From an uncultured Leucobacter sp. (lineage in GTDB: Bacteria > Actinomycetota > Actinomycetes > Actinomycetales > Microbacteriaceae), in the NCBI GenBank assembly GCA_945952575.1, contig CAMFIY010000192.1, forward strand, positions 1 through 5,846: DNA of 5,846 nt. The letters run 5' to 3'. Position numbers and translations under genes: made by a program. The notes beneath the pieces were generated by a model that was given only the letters and a program-made list of their open reading frames with translations, had not been told where the DNA came from and made no database searches. Below are positions 1-4,835 of the stretch, piece by piece; position 1 is the first letter of the stretch, and each line of letters opens with the position of its first letter.

Positions 1-339
1 GTCATGGGTATCACCAAGGCGTCGCTCGCGACCGAGTCCTGGCTGTCGGCAGCGTCGTTCCAGGAGACGACCCGCGTGCTGACGCAGGCGGCGATGGAGG
101 GTTCGAAGGATCCGCTGATCGGTCTCAAGGAGAACGTGATCATCGGTAAGCTCATCCCGGCCGGCACCGGCCTGGGAACCTACCGCGATGTCGACGTCGA
201 GGCGACCGAGGAGGCGAAGGCGGAGCGCTACCCGAATCGTCTGTTCGCGACCGAGGGCGGCTTCGACGAGAACGATCTCTCGTTCGTGGACTTCGACAGC
301 TTCACCGCTGACGAGTTCAACCCGGGCAGCTACAGCTGA
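1..339 (+). CDS. rpoC: DNA-directed RNA polymerase subunit beta' (RpoC), C-terminal end, partial
   Basis: This is the 3' end of the gene for the largest catalytic subunit of RNA polymerase. The frame is open from base 1 (codon GTC) and ends at TGA 337-339, leaving 112 codons. The fragment begins with the conserved VMGITKASLATESWLSAASF stretch, which in RpoC follows the trigger loop and jaw and leads into the C-terminal region. GLKENVIIGKLIPAGTG follows; this is highly conserved and lies near the omega-binding part of beta'. The acidic tail with FVDFDSF is typical of actinobacterial RpoC and supports a Microbacteriaceae origin. The gene is cut by the window edge rather than broken. The catalytic NADFDGD motif and zinc-binding sites lie upstream, outside the window. 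Two hairpins follow the stop, so transcription of rpoBC probably ends before position 440. Confidence 0.97.
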   Translation, partial: VMGITKASLATESWLSAASFQETTRVLTQAAMEGSKDPLIGLKENVIIGKLIPAGTGLGTYRDVDVEATEEAKAERYPNRLFATEGGFDENDLSFVDFDSFTADEFNPGSYS

Positions 340-346
340 GCCTGAG

Positions 347-383
347 GGATCCGGTCGCTGAGCCTGTCGAAGCGCCCGGATCC
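347..383 (+). repeat. Imperfect palindrome after rpoC containing a CTGAGCCTGTCGAAG core
   Basis: GGATCCGG (347-354) is the exact reverse complement of CCGGATCC (376-383). Inside that, CGCT (356-359) pairs with AGCG (371-374), leaving an 11-nt loop. The stem contains the string CTGAGCCTGTCGAAG (358-372). I recall this string as a frequent intergenic element in actinobacterial genomes, but I could not verify this here. It may be one copy of a dispersed repeat, a first terminator hairpin, or both. Confidence 0.5.
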
Positions 384-394
384 ACTCGTCACGC

Positions 395-430
395 AGAGCG
401 GGCGTTCACCTTCGGGTGGGCGCCCGCTCT
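395..430 (+). terminator. Transcription terminator after rpoC (hairpin with UUCG tetraloop)
   Basis: AGAGCGGGCG (395-404) pairs perfectly with CGCCCGCTCT (421-430). The stem continues through two G-U wobbles (405-406 with 419-420) and CACC/GGTG (407-410 with 415-418), closed by TTCG at 411-414. The result is a 16-bp stem with the very stable cUUCGg loop, 55 nt after the rpoC stop. No T-tract follows, which is common for terminators in high-GC actinobacteria. Confidence 0.8.
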
Positions 431-470
431 CGTCATGTGGGGGATCCCTGGTCCGCGCGCCGCAGAAGTG

Positions 471-493
471 CTAGCTTTCTAGTGATCGTGATC
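471..493 (+). promoter_or_regulatory. Possible regulatory region of the patatin leader: two CTAG boxes and a GTGATC tandem
   Basis: CTAG occurs at 471-474 and again at 479-482, eight bases apart, followed by an exact tandem GTGATC GTGATC (482-493). CTAG is generally rare in high-GC genomes, so a pair just upstream of a strong ribosome binding site is suggestive of a regulator site. TAGCTT (472-477) could serve as a -10 element, but there is no good -35, so the promoter assignment is tentative. Confidence 0.25.
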
Positions 494-514
494 TTTCGAG
501 AGGGGGTGAGACCC

Positions 515-568
515 ATGAACGCTGTATCCGGAATGGGTGCTCCCTCTTGTGCACGATCGGGCGACTGA
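515..568 (+). CDS. Possible 17-residue leader peptide upstream of the patatin-like gene
   Basis: A short ORF reads MNAVSGMGAPSCARSGD and stops at TGA 566-568. Its start lies 5 nt after a strong Shine-Dalgarno sequence (AGGGGGTGA, 501-509), better than that of the patatin gene downstream. The stop is 51 nt before the patatin start. The coding sequence runs through the left arm of a long hairpin (535-591), so a translating ribosome would melt it. That arrangement fits a regulatory leader peptide, but there is no run of a single regulatory codon: only one Cys and one Arg are present. I do not recognise the peptide. It could also be a chance ORF behind a purine-rich stretch. Confidence 0.35.
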   Translation: MNAVSGMGAPSCARSGD

Positions 569-591
569 ACCAGTAGCCCGAGGGAGCGCCC
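535..591 (+). promoter_or_regulatory. Long leader hairpin between the short ORF and the patatin-like gene
   Basis: GGGTGCTCCCTC (535-546) pairs with GAGGGAGCGCCC (580-591) over 12 bp with one G-U pair. Nested inside is a second stem: GGGC (559-562) with GCCC (576-579), then a G/A mismatch, then ACTG (564-567) with CAGT (571-574) around an AAC loop. The structure ends 28 nt before the patatin start. It could be an attenuator, a terminator, or a cis-acting mRNA element. No T-tract follows it. Confidence 0.5.
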
Positions 592-619
592 GAGACGCGT
601 ATCGCGAAAGGCGACTCCC

Positions 620-1558
620 ATGAACACCACTTCTTCTCCTTCCCCATCCACCGCGCTCGTGCTCGGCGGCGGCGGATCCAGCGGCAACGCCTGGCTGCTC
701 GGCGTCGTCGCCGGCCTGTTCGATGCCGGTCTCGACGTGACCGGGGCCGATCTCACGATCGGCACCTCGGCGGGCGCGACGGCTGCCGCCCAGTTCTCCG
801 GATCGAGCCCCTCCGAACTGTTCGCAGCGACGGTCGATGCACCGGCCCCCTCAGCCGTGCGCGGAGCGACCGAGCCGACCGATGGCGCCGGCGGCACCGG
901 CACGGCTCGCCCGCCGTCGGCCATCAGCCACCTCGAACGGTTGCGCGGGATCATCGCGGCGTCCGCGGACATCGTCGACATGCGCCGGCGCATCGGCGCA
1001 TCCGCCATCGCCGCCGGTGCGGGCTCGAGCGGGTCGAGCGATGTCGCGACGGCCCGCTGGCGAGAGACGGTCGCTGCCAGGTTCCCCGGCCACGAGTGGC
1101 CCGCGCACCGCACGGTCCGGCTCACGGCCGTCGACGCCGAGAGCGGCGAGCCGGTGATCTTCGACCGCGAAAGCGGCGTGGAGCTGGTGGATGCGGTGGC
1201 GGCGAGCTGCGCGGGCGGCGGCTTCGCCTATCGGATCGGTGATCGTCGCTACCTCGACGGCGGGTATCGCTCGAATCCCGACAACGCCGATCTCGCGGCC
1301 GGGTACGCCCGGGTGCTCGTGCTCTCGCCCCTCGGCGGAGACTCCCTGTTCCCGGCGGAATGGGGACAGCGGCTGGACCGGCAGGTCGACGCGCTCCGCG
1401 CGGCCGGCAGCCGAGTCGAGACGGTCGTTCCGCGCGTGGGCTCGGAGCACCTGTTCGGAGCCAACGCGATGAACCCGGCGCTGCGGCCGCTCGCCGCCGG
1501 AATCGGGTACGAGCAGGGGAGCCGGCTAGCGCCGGCACTCTCCGATCTCTGGGATTAG
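620..1558 (+). CDS. Patatin-like phospholipase family protein
   Basis: A 312-residue predicted serine acyl hydrolase of the patatin family, likely a lipase or phospholipase acting on acyl esters through a Ser-Asp dyad. Family marks appear in order: the glycine-rich oxyanion-hole loop after the first beta strand (GGGGSSG, residues 16-22), the nucleophile elbow GTSAG with Ser50, the AVAASCAGGGF segment (192-202), and the DGG motif with Asp213. The position usually held by Lys or Arg in the oxyanion loop is Ser21. Residues 73-104 are rich in Ala, Pro, Gly and Thr and look like a flexible insertion. There is no signal peptide or membrane segment, so a cytoplasmic location is inferred. The ATG at 620 is preceded by AAAGG at 607-611 and an unusual structured leader. 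The substrate cannot be told from sequence. Confidence 0.9.
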   Translation: MNTTSSPSPSTALVLGGGGSSGNAWLLGVVAGLFDAGLDVTGADLTIGTSAGATAAAQFSGSSPSELFAATVDAPAPSAVRGATEPTDGAGGTGTARPPSAISHLERLRGIIAASADIVDMRRRIGASAIAAGAGSSGSSDVATARWRETVAARFPGHEWPAHRTVRLTAVDAESGEPVIFDRESGVELVDAVAASCAGGGFAYRIGDRRYLDGGYRSNPDNADLAAGYARVLVLSPLGGDSLFPAEWGQRLDRQVDALRAAGSRVETVVPRVGSEHLFGANAMNPALRPLAAGIGYEQGSRLAPALSDLWD

Positions 1559-1616
1559 GGACTCTGCATCATCGCTGCTTCCTGTGAGAAGATGAGTAAA
1601 TGACCGTGGTTGATCG

Positions 1617-2246
1617 ATGCTGAGAGCTCGCGCCCTCACCACCGTCAGGATCATCGTCGCGGGGATGCTCATCGTGCTCCTGGCTGCGTGCAGCGGATCG
1701 CCCACGGGAGAGCTGATGCCCGCGGACCGGCTCCCCGCCGGCTGGCCCGCGGAAGTGCCTGCCCATGACGGCGAGCTCGAGTACTCGCATTCGGATGACT
1801 TCACCTGGTACGCACTTATCGTCATCACGGGGGAGAACCAGTTTCGCGAGGCCAGACGGCAGATGCTCGCCGCCGGATTCCAGGAGGAGAGCACGCGAAA
1901 GGGATCGGGTGCACCCGACGCTCTCTACGTGCAGTTCCGCGGTCATGGCCGCGGCGTGGGCCTGGCCTACTCGGGAGAGGTGGCAGGGGAGCACAAGCTC
2001 CTCTACGCGGTGGAGAAGGCCGTCTCCTCGCACGCATCCGGGTTCCGGCGGCAGGGAGCGGCTTTTCCGCGTCCGCCCGCGCGGCATCCGCGTGAGCGGA
2101 CGCATCCGCTTGTACCCTTACGGCACAGGCGCGACGGCTCGATGCCGCGCGCCCCGAGCAGGAAGGGCACGGGCCATGAGCGAGGATCGCGAGACCCAGG
2201 CGGACGCCCCCGCCGCGAACACCCCTGCAGCAGAGGCGCCCGCTGA
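1617..2246 (+). CDS. Putative lipoprotein of unknown function; 3' end doubtful
   Basis: The open frame encodes 209 residues. The N-terminus is a classic lipoprotein signal: Arg3, Arg5 and Arg11, a hydrophobic stretch (12-24), and the lipobox LAAC with Cys25, so the mature protein should be lipid-anchored on the outer face of the membrane. Residues 35-137 look like a real small extracytoplasmic domain. The start at 1617 is fixed by an in-frame stop at 1611-1613. There is no good Shine-Dalgarno, so expression may be near-leaderless from a TAAATG -10-like element at 1597. From about residue 143 the sequence turns into an Arg/Pro-rich tail (18 Arg in 67) with poorer third-position GC, and it overlaps the next gene by 71 nt. 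A frame change near 2025-2045 could end the protein at TGA 2093-2095. I trust the first 140 residues only. Family not recognised. Confidence 0.6.
   Translation: MLRARALTTVRIIVAGMLIVLLAACSGSPTGELMPADRLPAGWPAEVPAHDGELEYSHSDDFTWYALIVITGENQFREARRQMLAAGFQEESTRKGSGAPDALYVQFRGHGRGVGLAYSGEVAGEHKLLYAVEKAVSSHASGFRRQGAAFPRPPARHPRERTHPLVPLRHRRDGSMPRAPSRKGTGHERGSRDPGGRPRREHPCSRGAR
2095..2110 (+). terminator. Small hairpin, possible 3' end signal of the lipoprotein gene
   Basis: AGCGGA (2095-2100) pairs with TCCGCT (2105-2110) around a CGCA loop, followed by TTGTACCCTTA. It begins at the out-of-frame TGA (2093-2095), which would place it right after the stop of a frame-corrected lipoprotein gene. TACCCT (2113-2118) also fits the TANNNT -10 pattern and could belong to a promoter for the membrane protein gene at 2176, but I see no matching -35. 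Confidence 0.25.
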
Positions 2247-3165
2247 GGCGGAGACCGCGAACGCGACCGAGGCTCTGCCCGCACCGGCCGCCCACGAGGC
2301 GCCCGCGGTGCAGACGGCTCCTGAGCCGAAGCCGGGTGCTCCGGTCGAGGAGAGCGAGGCGACCGCGACGGAGGTCCTCGCCGCGGTGGACCGGGCCGGG
2401 GATCTCTCCGGCGAAGCCGCACCGGCTCCGGTCGAGGCTGCCGAGTCGGCCGCCACCACGGTCATCCCCGAGGGCCGCCCTCCGATCGTCCTGCCCGATG
2501 AGATGCCGAGCGCCGGGCCGACGGAGCCCGTCGCACAGGCTCCGGTGCTGTCGATTCCGGATGACAAGATCCTCGTGAGCGCCAACCACCCCATGGCGGC
2601 GCTCTACATGCAGACGCCGATGCCGCCGGATCTCCGGGGCAACCGCGGCCCCGGTGTCGCGATCGCGCTGCTCGCCACGATCGTGTTCGCGGCGCTGTTC
2701 GGCGCCGTCCTCTACTTCGCGGCGGGCACCGGGGCATCCTTCGACATGCTCGTGCAGCTGTTCCTCTGGCCGTTCATCGCGGCCGTTGCGACGTTCTTCA
2801 TCGGCTATGTGCTGCTCATCCTCATCGTGGGCCGAGCAGGCTGGTGGGCGCATGTCCTGGGCGGTTTCCTCGTCGCCGCGCTCGTCTGGGCCGCCACCGA
2901 CGCGGGTCTCGCCTTCGCCACCTATCAGCTGAGCGGCGCCTCCGGTCTGAGCAATCTGCTCGACGGTTCGGTGACGCCGATCACCGTGATCCAGCACTAC
3001 GGCCTGCTGCTGCCGTCGGTGGCCGCCGGAGTCATCGCTCGCGAGGTCATCGTGTGGTTCGGGGCGTGGATCGGCGCTCGCGGCCGCAAGGTCTCACGGG
3101 CGAACGCCGAGGCGCTCGCCGAGTACGAGACCGCCCTGGCCGAGGCGCAGGCGAAGCAGCCGTGA
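2176..3165 (+). CDS. Four-helix membrane protein with Pro/Ala/Glu-rich N-terminus, unknown function
   Basis: A 329-residue protein I do not recognise. Residues 1-130 are dominated by Ala, Pro, Glu and Thr and are almost certainly disordered. A short conserved-looking linker (131-158) leads into the membrane part, with hydrophobic segments at about 159-183, 191-219, 223-249 and 271-300. The C-terminus (302-329) is a charged, probably helical tail. An even helix count would put both ends on the same side, probably the cytoplasm. The frame is open well upstream, but the ATG at 2176 is chosen because AGGAAGG (2160-2166) lies 9 nt before it and the upstream codons look non-coding. The stop codon overlaps the next start (GTGA, 3162-3165), so the two membrane proteins are probably made together and may form a complex. 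No enzyme or transporter motif is visible. Confidence 0.85.
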   Translation: MSEDRETQADAPAANTPAAEAPAEAETANATEALPAPAAHEAPAVQTAPEPKPGAPVEESEATATEVLAAVDRAGDLSGEAAPAPVEAAESAATTVIPEGRPPIVLPDEMPSAGPTEPVAQAPVLSIPDDKILVSANHPMAALYMQTPMPPDLRGNRGPGVAIALLATIVFAALFGAVLYFAAGTGASFDMLVQLFLWPFIAAVATFFIGYVLLILIVGRAGWWAHVLGGFLVAALVWAATDAGLAFATYQLSGASGLSNLLDGSVTPITVIQHYGLLLPSVAAGVIAREVIVWFGAWIGARGRKVSRANAEALAEYETALAEAQAKQP

Positions 3166-3746
3166 CCGACGGCCAGTCCCACGACCGGCGCCGCGGTGTG
3201 ACCCGCGGATACGTCGTGGGTCTGGCCGGGGCCGCGGTCGTCGTCGCGCTGGCCCTGCTGATCGCCGTCTGGGGCATGCTCGGCGTCGCCACCGGCCGGG
3301 AGCCGGTGACGACGGCAGGCATTCCGCCGGTCAGCGCCGAGGCGATCCTGCTGGTCGCCGTGCTGCTGCTCGCGTTCGGGCTCTGGCGTCAAGCCCTGGT
3401 CCTGCTGCGCGGCCGCCGCACGCCGCCCTGGGCGCACACCCTCGTGCTCGCGCTGGGCGCCTACTTCGTGTGGTGCCTTGGCGGGATCCTGGTCGGGATG
3501 TCGATCGATGAGACCTGGGTGAGCCCGTACGGCGTCGCGCTCGCAATCGTCTGGGCGGCCGCCTCCCTGCTCTTCTGGGCGGTGCTCGCCCGCCGTGTGT
3601 ACACGGATCGCCCGGTGCCGCGGTGGCCGCACGAGCGTCATGGCGACGAGGACGGGCCGGATTGGACCCGGTTCGGGGGTTATGATCGCGGTGACCGCGG
3701 TGACGACCGCGAGGACTCCGACGGCACGGGCGAAGGGGAGCGGTAG
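3162..3746 (+). CDS. Small four-helix membrane protein with acidic tail, unknown function (possibly DUF6121-like)
   Basis: A 194-residue integral membrane protein. Hydrophobic segments are near residues 17-41, 58-82, 90-112 and 123-145. After the last helix come a basic stop (ARRVYTDR), a Pro/Trp-containing stretch (PVPRWPHE), and a highly charged tail with two DRG repeats. The GTG start at 3162 overlaps the stop of the preceding membrane protein gene, and no strong Shine-Dalgarno is present, so translation should depend on ribosomes coming from upstream. The size and layout resemble a domain of unknown function I recall from Microbacteriaceae (DUF6121), but that assignment is from memory and weak. 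The TAG stop shares its last base with the next GTG start. Inference: it works with one or both neighbours at the membrane. Confidence 0.85.
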   Translation: MTDGQSHDRRRGVTRGYVVGLAGAAVVVALALLIAVWGMLGVATGREPVTTAGIPPVSAEAILLVAVLLLAFGLWRQALVLLRGRRTPPWAHTLVLALGAYFVWCLGGILVGMSIDETWVSPYGVALAIVWAAASLLFWAVLARRVYTDRPVPRWPHERHGDEDGPDWTRFGGYDRGDRGDDREDSDGTGEGER

Positions 3747-4390
3747 TGAACGATCCCGGGCGCGACTGGATCTCGGCGCGTGTGGATGCCGCCGTCGACG
3801 CCTGGCTGCGCTGGGTGCCGAGCTGGCAGCCGGGCACGGTGCGGGGCCGCTCGCGCATGTGCCGCCGGTGCACCGGCTCCCCGCTGCTCGAGGCCGCAGG
3901 GATCGCGGGCACGGTGCCGCATCAGGTCGCGCACGCGCTGACGAGTCGGATGCAGCGGATCGTCGATCGCGCCGTCGACGGCTACACCGAACGCGAGCTG
4001 CCGACGCTGCACGCCGAGCTGACCGGCGAGCAGATGTGGCACACGGGCGGTTTCGAGCCGTCAGCGGGGTTGGATCCGGAGTACGACGGGGTGGATCTGG
4101 ATCCCGAGACGGACGACGAGCAGCCCTTCCTCTTCACTATGGCCGGGCTCGCGGAGGAGACGAGGCCGGAGCCGCCGCTGCCGCGGCCGCCGCTCAGCGC
4201 CGAGGAGAAGCAGCGGCTCATCCGCGAGATCGAGCTCGCGGATCGCTTCGCGGACGACGCGGGGCAGCGGGTCTGCTTCGCGCTGGCCGAGCACCGGCCG
4301 CGGATCCAGGCGGCGGTGGATCGCTTCGTGGAGCCGCAGGTTCAGGCGATGCTGGAGGAGCTGAGCCGGCACCTCGAGCCGCCGCGATAG
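3746..4390 (+). CDS. Hypothetical soluble protein with CxxC motif, last gene of the coupled trio
   Basis: A 214-residue protein with no signal peptide or membrane helix. Residues 1-35 are Trp-rich (Trp8, Trp20, Trp23, Trp27), followed by MCRRCTGSP with Cys39 and Cys42, a possible half zinc site or redox pair; the only other cysteine is Cys177. Residues 50-98 are predicted helical. Residues 105-127 are very acidic, 138-149 Pro-rich, and 150-212 look like two long amphipathic helices. The GTG start shares one base with the upstream stop (TAGTG), and AAGGGGAG (3733-3740) gives it its own ribosome binding site. I do not recognise the family. Being encoded last in an overlapping cluster with two membrane proteins, it may be their cytoplasmic partner. 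A large hairpin 37 nt after the stop ends the unit. Confidence 0.8.
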   Translation: MNDPGRDWISARVDAAVDAWLRWVPSWQPGTVRGRSRMCRRCTGSPLLEAAGIAGTVPHQVAHALTSRMQRIVDRAVDGYTERELPTLHAELTGEQMWHTGGFEPSAGLDPEYDGVDLDPETDDEQPFLFTMAGLAEETRPEPPLPRPPLSAEEKQRLIREIELADRFADDAGQRVCFALAEHRPRIQAAVDRFVEPQVQAMLEELSRHLEPPR

Positions 4391-4426
4391 CCTCCTCCCG
4401 GTCGCTGCCACCCGAGTCGCCGATTT

Positions 4427-4491
4427 CGCGCCGATCCGCGGGATCGCACTTCGCTCCGGACGAATCCGGTGCGACCCCGCGGATCGGTGCG
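4427..4491 (+). terminator. Very long terminator-like hairpin after the hypothetical trio
   Basis: CCGATCCGCGGG (4431-4442) pairs perfectly with CCCGCGGATCGG (4476-4487). The stem extends outward by four pairs (4427-4430 with 4488-4491). Inward, after one mismatch, it continues with TCGCAC (4444-4449) and GTGCGA (4469-4474), then TTCG (4450-4453) with CGAA (4461-4464) past a 4-nt bulge. This gives 26 pairs in total. CGCC (4418-4421) and GGCG (4500-4503) can extend it further. There is no T-tract. It probably insulates the upstream genes from the str operon promoter at 4533. Confidence 0.8.
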
Positions 4492-4532
4492 TTCGCGATG
4501 GCGAGCGGGCGAACGAGAGGCCGAATCATATA

Positions 4533-4562
4533 TTGCGAAGTGCGACCATCGGCGCGTATAGT
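4533..4562 (+). promoter_or_regulatory. Promoter of the str operon (rpsL-rpsG-fusA)
   Basis: TTGCGA (4533-4538) and TATAGT (4557-4562) are separated by 18 bases and match the housekeeping sigma -35 and -10 elements well. An A/T-rich stretch (AATCATATATT, 4524-4534) directly upstream and overlapping could act as an UP element; it stands out in this GC-rich window. Transcription should start near 4568-4570, leaving a leader of about 265 nt before rpsL. Placement right after a strong terminator supports the call. Confidence 0.75.
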
Positions 4563-4568
4563 TGTTTG

Positions 4569-4835
4569 TTGGTGTGTTCCACCGTTGTTTGTCGTGCAAG
4601 CGGCTCGCGGCGAGGGAGCGCCCACAGGGTCACCCGGTCGGCGGGTCCCCGCGCGTGCGCGGAGCGAGTCCGGTCGAATACCCCCACGGCATACCTGCAC
4701 CCGCCGCGGTGCCGAAGCCGATCCTTCGGGGCCGGCGACGACATCGGGCAGCAGGTCAGCGGTCGCGCGAGCGATCGCGGATGCTTGTTTCATGTAAGCA
4801 TTCCTGTCACCGTGCAGGAACAAATAGGAGAATCA
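4569..4835 (+). promoter_or_regulatory. Long structured 5' leader of rpsL
   Basis: This gene-free stretch can form a series of local hairpins: GGTG/CACC (4571-4574 with 4580-4583), flanked by two copies of GTTGTTTGT at 4561-4569 and 4584-4592; CCGCG/CGCGG (4649-4662); CCGAAG/CTTCGG (4712-4729); CGCGA/TCGCG with a GNRA-type GCGA loop (4766-4779); ATGCTT/AAGCAT (4781-4801); and TTCCTG/CAGGAA (4801-4820). The last ends only 5 nt before the rpsL Shine-Dalgarno AGGAG (4826-4830). I see no small ORF with its own ribosome binding site. A translational control role is inferred, not shown. Confidence 0.5.

Noticed and set aside
433..1125. Minus-strand open frame of 230 codons over the patatin gene
   Set aside because: Antisense to a gene with clear catalytic motifs; no family resemblance in the translation.
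1600..1623. Seven-codon ORF ATG..TGA overlapping the lipoprotein start
   Set aside because: Too short and without a clear ribosome binding site at proper spacing; chance occurrence is likely.
1765..2175. Upstream extension of the 329-residue membrane protein gene
   Set aside because: It is an off-frame reading of the lipoprotein gene; the ATG at 2176 has a good ribosome binding site and the extension is Arg/Ser-rich, shadow-like sequence.
1825..2997. Minus-strand open frame of 390 codons
   Set aside because: Arg/Gly/His-rich translation antisense to the lipoprotein and membrane protein genes, typical of GC-rich shadow frames.
2842..3161. Upstream extension of the 194-residue membrane protein gene
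   Set aside because: It overlaps the end of the preceding membrane protein in another frame and reads as an Arg-rich shadow; the GTGA overlap at 3162 is a standard coupled start.
3595..4797. Plus-strand open frame of 400 codons crossing the third trio gene, terminator and promoter
   Set aside because: Composition is Arg/Ala-rich, it runs through the large hairpin and str promoter, and the overlapping 3746-4390 frame has coherent protein features and start signals.
4533..4835. N-terminal extension of rpsL by about 100 codons in the same open frame
   Set aside because: The extension covers the -10 and -35 elements, has no family similarity, and S12 is already full length from the GTG at 4836 with its own AGGAG.
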